This document shows positions 16,807 through 25,717 of a stretch of DNA of 36,805 bases, in pieces (the stretch's first letter is position 1; each line of letters opens with the position of its first letter). The stretch is from Salinarimonas sp. (GTDB taxonomy: Bacteria; Pseudomonadota; Alphaproteobacteria; Rhizobiales; Beijerinckiaceae). The stretch spans positions 1-36,805 of the forward strand of contig JAFIEI010000039.1 in assembly GCA_020832565.1 (NCBI GenBank), read 5' to 3'. A program made the translations under genes and the position numbers. The notes beneath the pieces are model-generated. The model saw only the letters and a program-made list of their open reading frames with translations, was not told the DNA's origin and did no database searches.

Positions 16807-19068
16807 TCAGGACGTTTCCCGCGCGAAGGAGGAGTGCAGAACTTCTTGCGCCTGGTGTACGGGGTTACCTGGCACCGCACCCATGGCTGCGTCTGCGCTG
16901 AGATAGCGCGCGAAGAGGCCGCCTGCCTGCGCAAGCGTATCGAAATCCCCGATCTCCATGATCCGGCCATCGTCGATGACCATGATGCGGTCGCAGCGAT
17001 GCAGCTTGTCCACCTTGTGCGAGACGTTGATGACGGTGGCGCGCATGGCTTCGATCGAGGCGAATACATGCTCCTCGACCACCGGATCGAGGGCGCTCGT
17101 CGCCTCGTCGAGGACGAGGATCTTCGGTTCACCGACGAAGGCGCGCGCCAGCAGGATACGTTGAACCTCGCCCCCCGAGAATACCGAGGCGGCGTCGCCG
17201 ATCGGCGTGCCGAGCCCCAGCGGCAACGCGGCCAGGGTCGGGCCGAAGCCGGCGCGCATCAGCGCCTCGGTGGCGGCCTCGGAAGAGACAGGCATGCCTG
17301 CGGCGACATTGTCGAACAGCGTTCCGGGAAACAGTCGGCCGCTTTGCCCGATGATCCCGATCCGCCGGCGAAGCGCCGCCGGATCGACCATGGAAAGCCC
17401 GATCCCGTCATACAGGACCGTCCCTTCTTCAGCCGGCAGGAGGCCGAGCATCACCTTCAGCAAGGTCGATTTGCCGGAACCCGAGGCGCCGACCAGCCCG
17501 ATATGTTCACCCGGCTCGATCTCGAACGAGATGTCCCGCAGCACCAGGGGAGCACTCGGGGCCGGTCTCGCGCTGACGGCGATCATGGCGATGCGTCCGC
17601 CCGGCTCGTGGAGGCGCGGTGCGGCCTGGCGGGCGGGGAGCGGGAAGTCGATCAGCGGCCCGATCATCCGGCGCTGCAGGCCCAGCATCGTCGCTTCTCC
17701 CAGGGCGCCGATCACGGCGGAACCCGCTCCGGCAACGACGCCCGTCGCCACAACGAAGGACGCGGCGAGCGGGCCCTCCGCCAGGGCGCCGGCAAGGGCG
17801 AGGGCACAGATGGCGGTGAATGCCAGCGCAGCCTCGAATCCGCTCTCCAGCGCGTTCGAGGTGACACCGACGCGATCAGCCCGCAGAAAGCGGTGGCGCA
17901 GGGACAGGAAGCCGTCCGTGTATCGGGAAAAGAAACGGGTTTCGGCTGCACCTGCGCGCACGGTATCGATCTTCGACAAGGCTTCGTAGGCCGTCGTCAT
18001 CCAGCTCTGCGGTGCGAGCATTCCGCTGGCGAGCGCCCTCGCCCGGCGACGGGCGATGGCCGCACCGCCGGCCAGCCCCGCGAGAAAGACGAGCGCAACG
18101 ATGGCCGCACCGCCGGGAGAGGCCCGGCCCAGCACGGCGACACTCGGAGCCGCGACGAGGATCGCGCCGGCAAGCGCCAGAGCCAGCCCCCAGACGCCGC
18201 GATGCCATTGCTCGATGCAGCGTGCGGAAAGGGCGGCAATCGGGGCGGGCGGTCGCGGGGAGCCTTTGGCGCTCTCTGCATCCGCCACCCGCATCGCGCG
18301 ATCGATTGCGGCGATGCGCAGCATCATCCCGATGCGCCCGTCGAGGCGCAGTTTCGCGATCGCCGTCGCATAGCGCACGGCGAGGCTGGCGATGAAGACG
18401 CCCGCGAGGAAGATTGCAATCTGCGCCAGGAGCGCCCGGTCGCCCTCGGGCACCACGACGCTGAACAGGGGGGCGATCAGGAGCGGCACGAGCGCCCCGA
18501 GGCCGCCCGCAGCCAGGGACGTCGCCGCGAAGACGAGAAGATCGGGGCGTGCCTGCCGCAGGCCGAAGGATAGCAGCTTTCGGCTCGACAGCGCCCCGTC
18601 CGGCAGCGCCGGCGTCAGCATGATGCCGGTCGGCTCGTATGCGTCGAGCCGCTCCGCGTCGATCTTCATGGGCCGCCAGCGGCTCGCCCGGTTGGCGCGG
18701 GTGACATTGTTGCCCTTGCGCGCAAGAACGGCCCCGGATTGCACGGACGCATCGCGTGCGATGGCGACGACCGGCGCGACGCTTTCCCCGCGGAGCGCTT
18801 CCGCCAGCGAGACGGGGCGCGCAATCAACCCGTTCCCGACGGCGATGCGTTCGATCGCAGCGCGGATATCCTCGCCCTCACGCGGGCGATCCTGCGCCTG
18901 GATCGTGACACCGACGGCGCGCGCCGCCGCGCTGACGGCTTCGCCGATGGTGCGGCTTGCCGCATCGTCCCCGTCCGGAAGGCTCGCCTGGGGGGCTTCG
19001 CGATCGAGGATACGGGCGATACGATCGGCCTCGGATGCAAATTCGTCGTGGCAGGCCAGTGCGCTCAT
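16807..19068 (-). CDS. NHLM-type ABC transporter (permease/ATPase) without peptidase domain
   Basis: The 753-residue half-transporter has an N-terminal cytoplasmic region of about 190 residues that lacks C39 catalytic residues, then a transmembrane domain (about 200-480), then an ATPase domain. The ATPase has Walker A GASGSGKST, signature FSGGE, Walker B ILVLDEATSALD and the switch His in NVSHK. This matches the second ABC subunit of NHLM (nitrile hydratase leader microcin) export clusters, which pairs with a peptidase-containing subunit. The ATG at 19068 overlaps the stop of the preceding peptidase-ABC gene in an ATGA; an upstream start at 19206 would overlap that gene by 142 bases and is unlikely. 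The N-terminal soluble domain is typical of this subunit, and its role is unclear. Confidence 0.87.
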   Translation of the reverse strand: MSALACHDEFASEADRIARILDREAPQASLPDGDDAASRTIGEAVSAAARAVGVTIQAQDRPREGEDIRAAIERIAVGNGLIARPVSLAEALRGESVAPVVAIARDASVQSGAVLARKGNNVTRANRASRWRPMKIDAERLDAYEPTGIMLTPALPDGALSSRKLLSFGLRQARPDLLVFAATSLAAGGLGALVPLLIAPLFSVVVPEGDRALLAQIAIFLAGVFIASLAVRYATAIAKLRLDGRIGMMLRIAAIDRAMRVADAESAKGSPRPPAPIAALSARCIEQWHRGVWGLALALAGAILVAAPSVAVLGRASPGGAAIVALVFLAGLAGGAAIARRRARALASGMLAPQSWMTTAYEALSKIDTVRAGAAETRFFSRYTDGFLSLRHRFLRADRVGVTSNALESGFEAALAFTAICALALAGALAEGPLAASFVVATGVVAGAGSAVIGALGEATMLGLQRRMIGPLIDFPLPARQAAPRLHEPGGRIAMIAVSARPAPSAPLVLRDISFEIEPGEHIGLVGASGSGKSTLLKVMLGLLPAEEGTVLYDGIGLSMVDPAALRRRIGIIGQSGRLFPGTLFDNVAAGMPVSSEAATEALMRAGFGPTLAALPLGLGTPIGDAASVFSGGEVQRILLARAFVGEPKILVLDEATSALDPVVEEHVFASIEAMRATVINVSHKVDKLHRCDRIMVIDDGRIMEIGDFDTLAQAGGLFARYLSADAAMGAVPGNPVHQAQEVLHSSFARETS

Positions 19069-21212
19069 GCTTGCAGCCTCATGCCGGCTTCGATCGGAAT
19101 CGACGATGGCTGCGCTTGCGGTGTAACCGCGACAAGGCGGCCGCTGCCGTCGAGCGTCAGCGCGCGATCGCAACGGCGTTGCGTGCCCGCTCGGTGCGTC
19201 ACGCACAGGATGCTCGCCCCGGTGTCGCGCAGGTTGTCGAGCACTTCGGCTTCGCGCAGCAGGTCGAGCGCGCTCGTGGTCTCGTCGAGCACGATGACCT
19301 GCGGCTGGCGCACCAATGCCCGCGCGAGCGCGAGCCGCTGCACCTCGCCGCCGCTGAGCGCCGGTGTCTCGCTGGTGAGGGGCGCAGCCAAGCCGCCGCC
19401 GCGCGACAGGAGGTGTCCGACACCGGCGATCTCGAGGGCGCGGGCGATGGCGCCGGCCTCGATGCGCGCATCATGGAGCGAGACGTTCTCCGCCAGCGTT
19501 CCGGCGAAAACCGCGCTCTCCTGCGGCACATAGGCGAGACGCTCGCGCAAGAGGGTACGCGGCCATTCCGCGATCGCAACACCGCTCACGCGGACGTCAC
19601 CGGTATCCGGCGAAACCAGCCCCGCGGCAATGCGCGCCAGGGTGGACTTGCCCGCCCCGGAAGCGCCGGTCAGCGCGACGAGCTCGCCCGGCGCGAGGGA
19701 AAGTGAGACATCGTTGAAGAGGGGCTTGCCCGGTCCGAACGCGAAGGAGACGCCTTCGAGCGACAGCACCGGGGCATCGCGCCGGAGATGCGGCGCCGCC
19801 ACGGCAGCGCCGGTGAGGAGGGGATCCCGGGGATGGTTTGCGAGATCGTCGAGACGCGCGAGGGCGCCGGCCGATTCCTGCAGATCGCACAGATCCCGGG
19901 CAAGGGCCCCGAGCGGTGCGGCGCTGAGCCCGGCGAGGACCTGCAGCGCGATCAGCGATCCCAGCGTCGCATCCCCGGCCATGACACGTCCGGACCCGAC
20001 GACGAGCACCACGATCACGAGGAGCAGCGGGGTGGCGACGGGGCCGAGTGTGGCGAGGGCGCGCACCTTGCCCAGCCGCTGCTCGGCATCGAGCGCTTGC
20101 GCCTCCGCACCCATCCAGCGCCGGGCGAACATGTCTTCGCGACCCAGCAGGCGAAACGCATCGAAGGCGGCGAATCCGGAAGTCGCGATGCCGCCCGCCC
20201 GCGCATCCAGCACATGCTGCGACCGGTTGGCTTCTGCCATGCGGCGCGCGAGTGCGTGCAGTACGAACAGAACCAGCGCCGCGACGATCGCGAGCGTCAG
20301 CCCTACGAGGACATCGTGCAGCGCGACGAGGGCGATCAGGCCTGCCAGGGTGACGGCATTCGGGGGGATCCGCGCCAGCGGACCGGCGACCGTTCCGCCG
20401 ATTTCCGCGCCGACGCGCAGGCGCGATACCAGCTCGCCCGCATCGCGCTGCGCGAAGAAGGCGAGCGGCAGAAAAAGGGCGTGCCGAAAGCCCTGCGTCG
20501 CGACGACGACGCCGATCTTCGCCTTGAGATTGGCGACCGTCCACGCCTGCAATGCGCCGAGCGCCGATTGCGTTGCAGCTCCCGCCAGCAGGGCGACGAG
20601 GACGAAGACGATCCAGCTCGTACGCGCCTGGCCGATGACGTGATCGACGAAGACCTGCACGGCGCCGGCAAAGGCGATCGCCGGAACGAGGCCCAGGACC
20701 CCGCAGAGAAAGACGATGGCGAGCCCGTCGCGCGAACCCCGTGCATGCTGCACGAGCGTCGCCAGGACCGATGGGCGCGTACCGCCCGTCGTGAAACCCT
20801 CGCCCGGGGTGAAAGCGAGCGCGACACCGGTGAAGGACTTGCCCATCTCCGTACGATCCAGCACGCGGCGGCCGACACGCGGATCGAGCAGGGTAAAGCG
20901 CCCGCCCCTGACACTTTCGAGCACGACGAAATGATCGAAGCCCCAATGCAGGATCGCGGGAAGCGGCAGGTCGGCCAGGGTTTCCGGCTCGCGCGCAACC
21001 GGTTGCGATTCCAGGCCGAATGTCTGCGCCGCCGCGAGGAGCGCGCGGATGTCGACGCCGTCGCGCGAGGTGCCGCAGGCGGCACGCGCCTCCTCGATGG
21101 TCACGACGCGCCCGTGGGCATCGAGCACCATGGCGAGGCAGGCGGCGCCGCATTCGGCTGCTTCCATCTGGAGGACGGGGCGGGCGCGTCTCACGAGCGG
21201 GCTCCCGACCAT
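19065..21212 (-). CDS. NHLM-type peptidase-containing ABC transporter (C39 peptidase, permease, ATPase)
   Basis: The 715-residue protein carries an N-terminal C39 peptidase with catalytic C21 (in AECGAACL), H94 (in FDHFVV) and D110 (in LLDPRVG). This domain cuts leaders after double glycine during export. A transmembrane domain (about 150-450) and an ATPase follow, with Walker A GASGAGKST near 505, signature LSGGE and Walker B VIVLDETTSALD. The opening VLQMEAAECGAA is characteristic of the NHLM export family. All catalytic residues are present, so it should process the GG-leader protein encoded two genes downstream. The start overlaps the end of the HlyD-like gene by 22 bases, indicating translational coupling. 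Confidence 0.92.
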   Translation of the reverse strand: MVGSPLVRRARPVLQMEAAECGAACLAMVLDAHGRVVTIEEARAACGTSRDGVDIRALLAAAQTFGLESQPVAREPETLADLPLPAILHWGFDHFVVLESVRGGRFTLLDPRVGRRVLDRTEMGKSFTGVALAFTPGEGFTTGGTRPSVLATLVQHARGSRDGLAIVFLCGVLGLVPAIAFAGAVQVFVDHVIGQARTSWIVFVLVALLAGAATQSALGALQAWTVANLKAKIGVVVATQGFRHALFLPLAFFAQRDAGELVSRLRVGAEIGGTVAGPLARIPPNAVTLAGLIALVALHDVLVGLTLAIVAALVLFVLHALARRMAEANRSQHVLDARAGGIATSGFAAFDAFRLLGREDMFARRWMGAEAQALDAEQRLGKVRALATLGPVATPLLLVIVVLVVGSGRVMAGDATLGSLIALQVLAGLSAAPLGALARDLCDLQESAGALARLDDLANHPRDPLLTGAAVAAPHLRRDAPVLSLEGVSFAFGPGKPLFNDVSLSLAPGELVALTGASGAGKSTLARIAAGLVSPDTGDVRVSGVAIAEWPRTLLRERLAYVPQESAVFAGTLAENVSLHDARIEAGAIARALEIAGVGHLLSRGGGLAAPLTSETPALSGGEVQRLALARALVRQPQVIVLDETTSALDLLREAEVLDNLRDTGASILCVTHRAGTQRRCDRALTLDGSGRLVAVTPQAQPSSIPIEAGMRLQA

Positions 21213-22480
21213 TCGTCGCGCCGCATCCCGAGCAGGCGCTCGATCGCCGGCAGCCCCAGGGCCAGGAGTGGTTTACGCTCGACAGTGACGTCGGCCGAGA
21301 GCGGTGTTCCCGCGCTAAGGATCGCAGGCGCAACGCCGCGCGAGGTCCAGGCATAGTCGCCCGACTCGTCACGCTCGAAGGATACGGTCACGGCGAAGGG
21401 CGGGCCGGAGGCTGAAGCGGATCGGGCGAGATCGGCATTGCCGAGCAATTGCGCGAGGGTTTCCGGTGCGACGGGCGTCTCGCTGATGCGCTCGACCCGG
21501 GCGACCAGCCTGTCGCGGCTCGCTTCAGGCAACGATGCGGGGGCGATCAGCGTGCGATCGCCGGGTGCGAGACGCTTGCCGTCGGCGAGGCTGACGAAGA
21601 CGATGGCTTCGAGGGGAGCCTCGTCGGCTGCGATATCGAGGATCTCGACGAGCCGGCCACCGGGCTCGATCAGGGCGCCGAGAGCCGTATCGAGGGCGGC
21701 GATTCGCCCGGCGGCAGGCGCGCGCAACACGGCATAGCGGTCGCGCTGGGCTACCTGTGAGGAAAGCGCCTGCTCGGCCCGCTCGACGGCGAGTTCGTCG
21801 GCCAGTTTCTCGCGTTCGCGACGGGAGGCGTTTTCCTCCGCCTCGGTATCGAGGGCCGCGCGTGCGGCGCGGGCATCGAGGAGCTGTTCGGCTGCTTCTT
21901 CGCGGGCGATGCGCGCTTCGATCAGCGTCCGCTCGGTCGTGAAACCCTTCGCCTTCAGCGTGGTGAGATCGTCGACTCGGGCGGAAAGCCATTCCAGCTT
22001 CTGGCTCAGACCGACAATGCGCTCGTCGGCGCTCGTGATCCGGGGTGCGAGGGATCGCGCCTGGGCCTCTTCGTCGAGGGCCCGCAGGCGGGCATTCTCG
22101 TGGGCCATCCGCTCCGCCTGATCGAGCGCCCGGCGGGCATCCTCGATGGCGACTTCCCGCTCGGGCAGGCTGATCTCCAGCATCGCATCGCCGGGCGACA
22201 CCCTGTCGCCAATGGTGACGTGTATGCGCTGGACGTAGCCTTGTGCCGGGGCGAGCACGGGGGTGAGCAGCCTGCCGGAGGAATCGACGAGCACGCCATG
22301 CCCCGCCACCCGGATCGGCACTTCGATGAAGGCGCTGGCGACGACGCCTCCAATCAGCAGCGCCCCGAAGGCGAAGGCTGCCAGACGCAGCGCCGATCCC
22401 GTCACACGCATGCTGCTCGCGAGCGAATCGAGCCGGTCCGATGCGGCGATGGCCTCGTGTCGAAAGAAACGCTTCGGCAT
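21191..22480 (-). CDS. HlyD-family periplasmic adaptor of the NHLM export system
   Basis: The 429-residue membrane fusion protein has one N-terminal membrane segment (about 31-52), a lipoyl-like half (RVAGHGVLVDSSGRLL and GYVQRIHVTIGDRVSPGD), a long charged coiled coil (about 120-250) and a second lipoyl half (VLRAPAAGRI). It would bridge the inner-membrane ABC transporters to the periplasm and an outer-membrane channel. No TolC-like gene is in the window. GGGAG lies nine bases before the ATG. It is the first gene of the export operon HlyD-like, peptidase-ABC, ABC, cargo, small protein. Confidence 0.9.
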   Translation of the reverse strand: MPKRFFRHEAIAASDRLDSLASSMRVTGSALRLAAFAFGALLIGGVVASAFIEVPIRVAGHGVLVDSSGRLLTPVLAPAQGYVQRIHVTIGDRVSPGDAMLEISLPEREVAIEDARRALDQAERMAHENARLRALDEEAQARSLAPRITSADERIVGLSQKLEWLSARVDDLTTLKAKGFTTERTLIEARIAREEAAEQLLDARAARAALDTEAEENASRREREKLADELAVERAEQALSSQVAQRDRYAVLRAPAAGRIAALDTALGALIEPGGRLVEILDIAADEAPLEAIVFVSLADGKRLAPGDRTLIAPASLPEASRDRLVARVERISETPVAPETLAQLLGNADLARSASASGPPFAVTVSFERDESGDYAWTSRGVAPAILSAGTPLSADVTVERKPLLALGLPAIERLLGMRRDEWSGARS

Positions 22481-22559
22481 CTGCGCCCACTCCCTATCCC
22501 GAAGCAGAAAATAGAAGCGGGTCGATTAGATCAGGTTAAGTTCCGGAATACGCGCTGCG

Positions 22560-22587
22560 ACCCGATGATTCATCGTTAACATCGGGT
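22560..22587. other. Inverted repeat upstream of the export operon
   Basis: ACCCGATG (22560-22567) pairs perfectly with CATCGGGT (22580-22587) around a 12-base spacer. It lies 80 bases upstream of the HlyD-like start, in a 216-bp gap (22481-22696) with no other recognisable feature. It could be an operator for the export operon or a terminator remnant of the upstream gene; no U-tract follows in the minus direction. Confidence 0.5.
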
Positions 22588-22696
22588 TTTCGGTCGTCCA
22601 GGACGTATTTGTGTCGATCAATGCGCCAGCTTTCCAAGAGGCGGGCGCATTGCTGCGACGTCACGCCCCGGCTGATCTTTCACGCGAGACCCCGGT

Positions 22697-24253
22697 TCAG
22701 CCGCGACGCTCGAAACCGTCTGCACTCCAGAACTCGCTACCGACCTGGTGATGGCCGGTGAAGAGGCCGTCGGGGTCATATTTCATCTTCGTCTCAAGGA
22801 GCCGTGCATAGTTGTCGCCCCAGGCGACTTCGCGCCAGTTCGGTTCGAAATAACTCATTTCCGACGAATAAGACCCGGCCTCCGGCGCCACGCGCCGCAG
22901 CTCCGCCATCGCCGCCGCCATGCGCTGCGCATCATTGCGCGCGGCGTCCCTGTCGGGCTCGTGGCCGAGAACGCCCGGGAAGACCTTGGTTTGGCCTCCG
23001 GCGATGATCGCGAGCGCGGAAGCATCCGCTGCGCTGGGATGCAGCGCGGATCGGCGGGCCTCCTCGCGCAATTCCTCGGCTGCACCGGCAAGGCCCTTGT
23101 TGAAATGCAGGCCGAGCGTGAAGTTGCGCGAGGCGTCGAAGAGCGCCTGGGCCAGATCGCCGCGATTTGTTTCGTCGAGCAGGGTTTCCGGCAGCCAGAG
23201 TGATTCATATCCCGAAAGGTAGATCCCGACCTCGCCGGCATTCCCGGACCACCAGTATCGCCCGGGTTCGGCGCCCTCCCTGTCATCGGGGATGATGGAG
23301 TTCGGGAAATTGGCCATCCGGTACGCGTAGTCCCACCAGTGTCGACCGGGCATCGAGACGATGCGGGGCTCGGACGCCTCCGTCACCAGATCGGCGTCAT
23401 CTGTCAGGAAGTCCTGGAACGGCGCCCAGACTTCCTGTACCTGCGCATCGCTCAGCCCCTGGAAGACCATGGCGATATCCATCTCGTTATCCGGCGTCAG
23501 GGCGACCTGCTCGCCCCAATGGGCGTTCGACAGGCTCTCGGCGGCGAAGGCGCAAAAGCGCTCCACGATGCGATGAAAGGCCTCGTCCGAGCTCGCCTTG
23601 ATCGTCTGTCCGACGAAGCCGCAACGCTCGGGCATCGCGCGGGTGCGCAATGTCAGCCGCGTCGTGATGCCGAATCCGGCTCCCCCGCCGCGCGGTGCTT
23701 CGAAGAGATCGGGATCGTTGCAGGCGTTGACGACACGGATCTCGCCATCCGCCGTGACGATCTCCGCCTCGATCAGGCCGGCAGCTGCGAGCCCGCCATA
23801 ACGCGAGAAGCTGCCGAAGCCGCCCGTCTGTACGTGTCCGCCGACGCCGACACTGGTACAGCCGCCACCCTGCACGAAGCGCCCGGCCTTCGTCGTGACG
23901 GCATCATAGAGCTGGATGAACTTCGCCCCCGATCCGACACTCACCGCCGGCTGTGGATCAATGCGCCCCTCGCATCCCGAGGGAACGAATGCATCGTGCT
24001 GCGTGATCGCATCGAGATCGCGGGTCCAGATCATCAGGCTGTCGGGTGCGTTCGATTGCCCGAGATAACTGTGGCCGGCTCCTTTCACCACGACGCGCAG
24101 ATTCTTCTCGCGCGCAAAGCGAACCGCCGCAGCGACATCGTCTGCGCTGCGCAGCGATCCGCGCTTCGTGCCCCTGCGCGTCGAGGGAAGCAGGTCGAAG
24201 GCGCAGAACGTGAATGCGGCGATATCGCTCGTGACGAGTTCCGTCGTCGCCAT
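22697..24253 (-). CDS. Berberine-bridge-type FAD-linked oxidase, probably 5'-truncated
   Basis: The 518-residue product has a PCMH-type FAD-binding domain and a C-terminal BBE segment (YFEPNWREVAWGDNYARL, then KMKYDPDGLF). H61 in GAGHSYLG is the expected 8-alpha-histidyl-FAD site, and C132 in GGGCTSVGVGGH sits where bicovalent members attach FAD by a second bond. Family resemblance begins only near residue 32. The first 30 residues look unrelated, the ATG at 24253 has no ribosome-binding site, and family members usually carry some tens more residues before this point. The gene therefore seems to have lost its true 5' end at the junction near 24,160, shared with the glycosyltransferase remnant. 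Substrates of the family are sugars, alcohols or alkaloid-like compounds; none can be assigned here. Confidence 0.75.
   Translation of the reverse strand: MATTELVTSDIAAFTFCAFDLLPSTRRGTKRGSLRSADDVAAAVRFAREKNLRVVVKGAGHSYLGQSNAPDSLMIWTRDLDAITQHDAFVPSGCEGRIDPQPAVSVGSGAKFIQLYDAVTTKAGRFVQGGGCTSVGVGGHVQTGGFGSFSRYGGLAAAGLIEAEIVTADGEIRVVNACNDPDLFEAPRGGGAGFGITTRLTLRTRAMPERCGFVGQTIKASSDEAFHRIVERFCAFAAESLSNAHWGEQVALTPDNEMDIAMVFQGLSDAQVQEVWAPFQDFLTDDADLVTEASEPRIVSMPGRHWWDYAYRMANFPNSIIPDDREGAEPGRYWWSGNAGEVGIYLSGYESLWLPETLLDETNRGDLAQALFDASRNFTLGLHFNKGLAGAAEELREEARRSALHPSAADASALAIIAGGQTKVFPGVLGHEPDRDAARNDAQRMAAAMAELRRVAPEAGSYSSEMSYFEPNWREVAWGDNYARLLETKMKYDPDGLFTGHHQVGSEFWSADGFERRG
24150..24171. other. Head-to-head breakpoint between two 5'-truncated genes
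   Basis: Homology to the FAD oxidase family fades on the minus strand at about 24,150-24,163. Homology to the glycosyltransferase family begins on the plus strand at about 24,171. Both genes lack their beginnings at the same spot. This is the signature of an inversion, a deletion or an assembly chimera. Confidence 0.65.
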
Positions 24254-25082
24254 CTACGACGCCGATCATCAGCCCGACCCGGATGCCTTCCGCCGCGCCT
24301 GGCGCTGGATCGCCTCGGGAAGCGACGTGGTCCAGGGGCATTGCTTCATCCGCATCGGCGATACCTCCTGGGTGGCGAAGACCGTCGCGGTCGAATTCGA
24401 ACTGATCTATTGCGTGAGCCATCCCGGGCGCGCGCGCCTGCACGATTTCGGGATATTCGGCGGGAGCAACGGTTTCTGGCGAACAGATCTTCTGCGCGAG
24501 ATCCGCATGCGCGGCTCGATGCTGACCGAGGATATCGACTCGGCTCTGCGCGCCGTCGAGGACGGCTATCGCATCACCTCCGACCCGTATCTCGTCTCGC
24601 GCGAATTGTCGCCGACGACATTGCAGGGGCTCACGAACCAGCGCCTGCGCTGGGCCCAAGGCTGGTATCAGGTGGCCAAGGCACGTTTCCTGCCTGCGAT
24701 GAGGGCGAAGAAGCTGAGCCTGCGGCAGAAGCTGGGGATGCTCCACCTTCTCGCCTGGCGCGAATGCTTTCCCTGGCTCAGCATGCAGATCGTCCCGATC
24801 GTCACCTACTGGATGTGGGAGGCGAGCAGCATGCGCGGGGTCGACTGGTTCATCCCCGTCCTGCTATGGATCAGTCTGCTGATCTTCCTGACCGGACCCG
24901 GCCAGCTGTTTTTCGCGTGGCGGCTGGCCGATCCGGAAATCAAGCGCCATCCGGGCTGGTTCTGGCGCTACCTCATCGTCTCGATCGCCTTCTATGCCGG
25001 CTACAAGAACATCCTCGCGCGTGTCGCCAATATCAAGGAAGCACTCGGGGAGAAGGCCTGGAAGGTGGCGCCGCGAGGATAA
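24168..25082 (+). pseudogene. 5'-truncated family 2 glycosyltransferase
   Basis: The remaining frame encodes about 304 residues of a processive, membrane-bound GT2 enzyme. It has the DADHQP metal-binding motif, FGGSNGFWR, TEDID and the QRLRW motif, followed by three hydrophobic C-terminal segments. The N-terminal membrane segments and the first part of the nucleotide-binding fold are missing. The only available start is a GTG at 24168 with no ribosome-binding site. Related full-length enzymes synthesise polysaccharides such as cellulose-like or capsular polymers. The remaining frame has no internal stops, so the truncation may be recent. Confidence 0.75.
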
Positions 25083-25260
25083 GAGCGGCACGGGAGAAAA
25101 CGGACAATGCATGCAACAGCGCCGCGTCGAACGTGGGATACACTCTTGCTCGGCATGCAGATCCAGCAACCGCGCCAGGGGCAGAAGTGTGGGCTGGTGC
25201 CACTAGGCATTATCTCGAAGCATGAAAATGTTCGGGTACATCTCAGCCCGCCGGGGATTG

Positions 25261-25488
25261 CTATTCAAACACCACCGTCACGCCGCGTTTCTTGAAATAG
25301 GCCTGCATAAGTTTGCGGCCCGCGCGATTGTTCTGGACCAGTCGCGCTGGATCAAATGCCGCCTGCTTGGCACCAGCGGCGGCAAGCGCCTCTTTGAGCC
25401 GGGCGATATGACGGTCGATATCTTCGTTGTCGTTTTGCAGCGCCGTGTAAATGTCCTCGGTCACGGCTTCGATGCTGTCAGCACTCAT
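25261..25488 (-). CDS. Small protein of unknown function (75 residues)
   Basis: The acidic, helix-rich protein has a predicted amphipathic first half (residues 1-40) and a basic C-terminal end (RAGRKLMQAYFKKRGVTVVFE). GAGGAAG lies about six bases before the ATG, a strong site that supports real translation. No membrane segment, signal peptide or known motif is seen. It stands alone between the glycosyltransferase remnant and the IS-derived element. I do not recognise the family. Confidence 0.65.
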   Translation of the reverse strand: MSADSIEAVTEDIYTALQNDNEDIDRHIARLKEALAAAGAKQAAFDPARLVQNNRAGRKLMQAYFKKRGVTVVFE

Positions 25489-25717
25489 ATTCTTCCTCTC
25501 CGCTAGCGCTTTGCCGCGAAACCGGGGTCCGGCTTATGCGCGCGCCTATTGCACAAAGTGTATTGTCGTGCGGCATCCCGATATATCGCCGCAGGAATGT
25601 TCGGCTTCCTTTGTACGCGGCGCGTGATGAATCTCAAGGCCGAGCGTTACCGCAGCTTGGAAGACCGGGATTCTGACGGGTTCATCATCGAGATTGGACA
25701 CGCCAAATTGGACATCG
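25489..25717. other. Gap without a recognisable gene
   Basis: Short open frames exist on both strands but none has a credible ribosome-binding site or recognisable product. The promoter of the 75-residue gene must lie at its left end. Confidence 0.4.

Noticed and set aside
16783-18573. Long open frame on the plus strand opposite the second ABC gene
   Set aside because: It is antisense to a well-supported ABC transporter, has charged low-information composition typical of GC-rich shadow frames, and has no known motif. The same holds for the plus-strand frame at 19788-21356.
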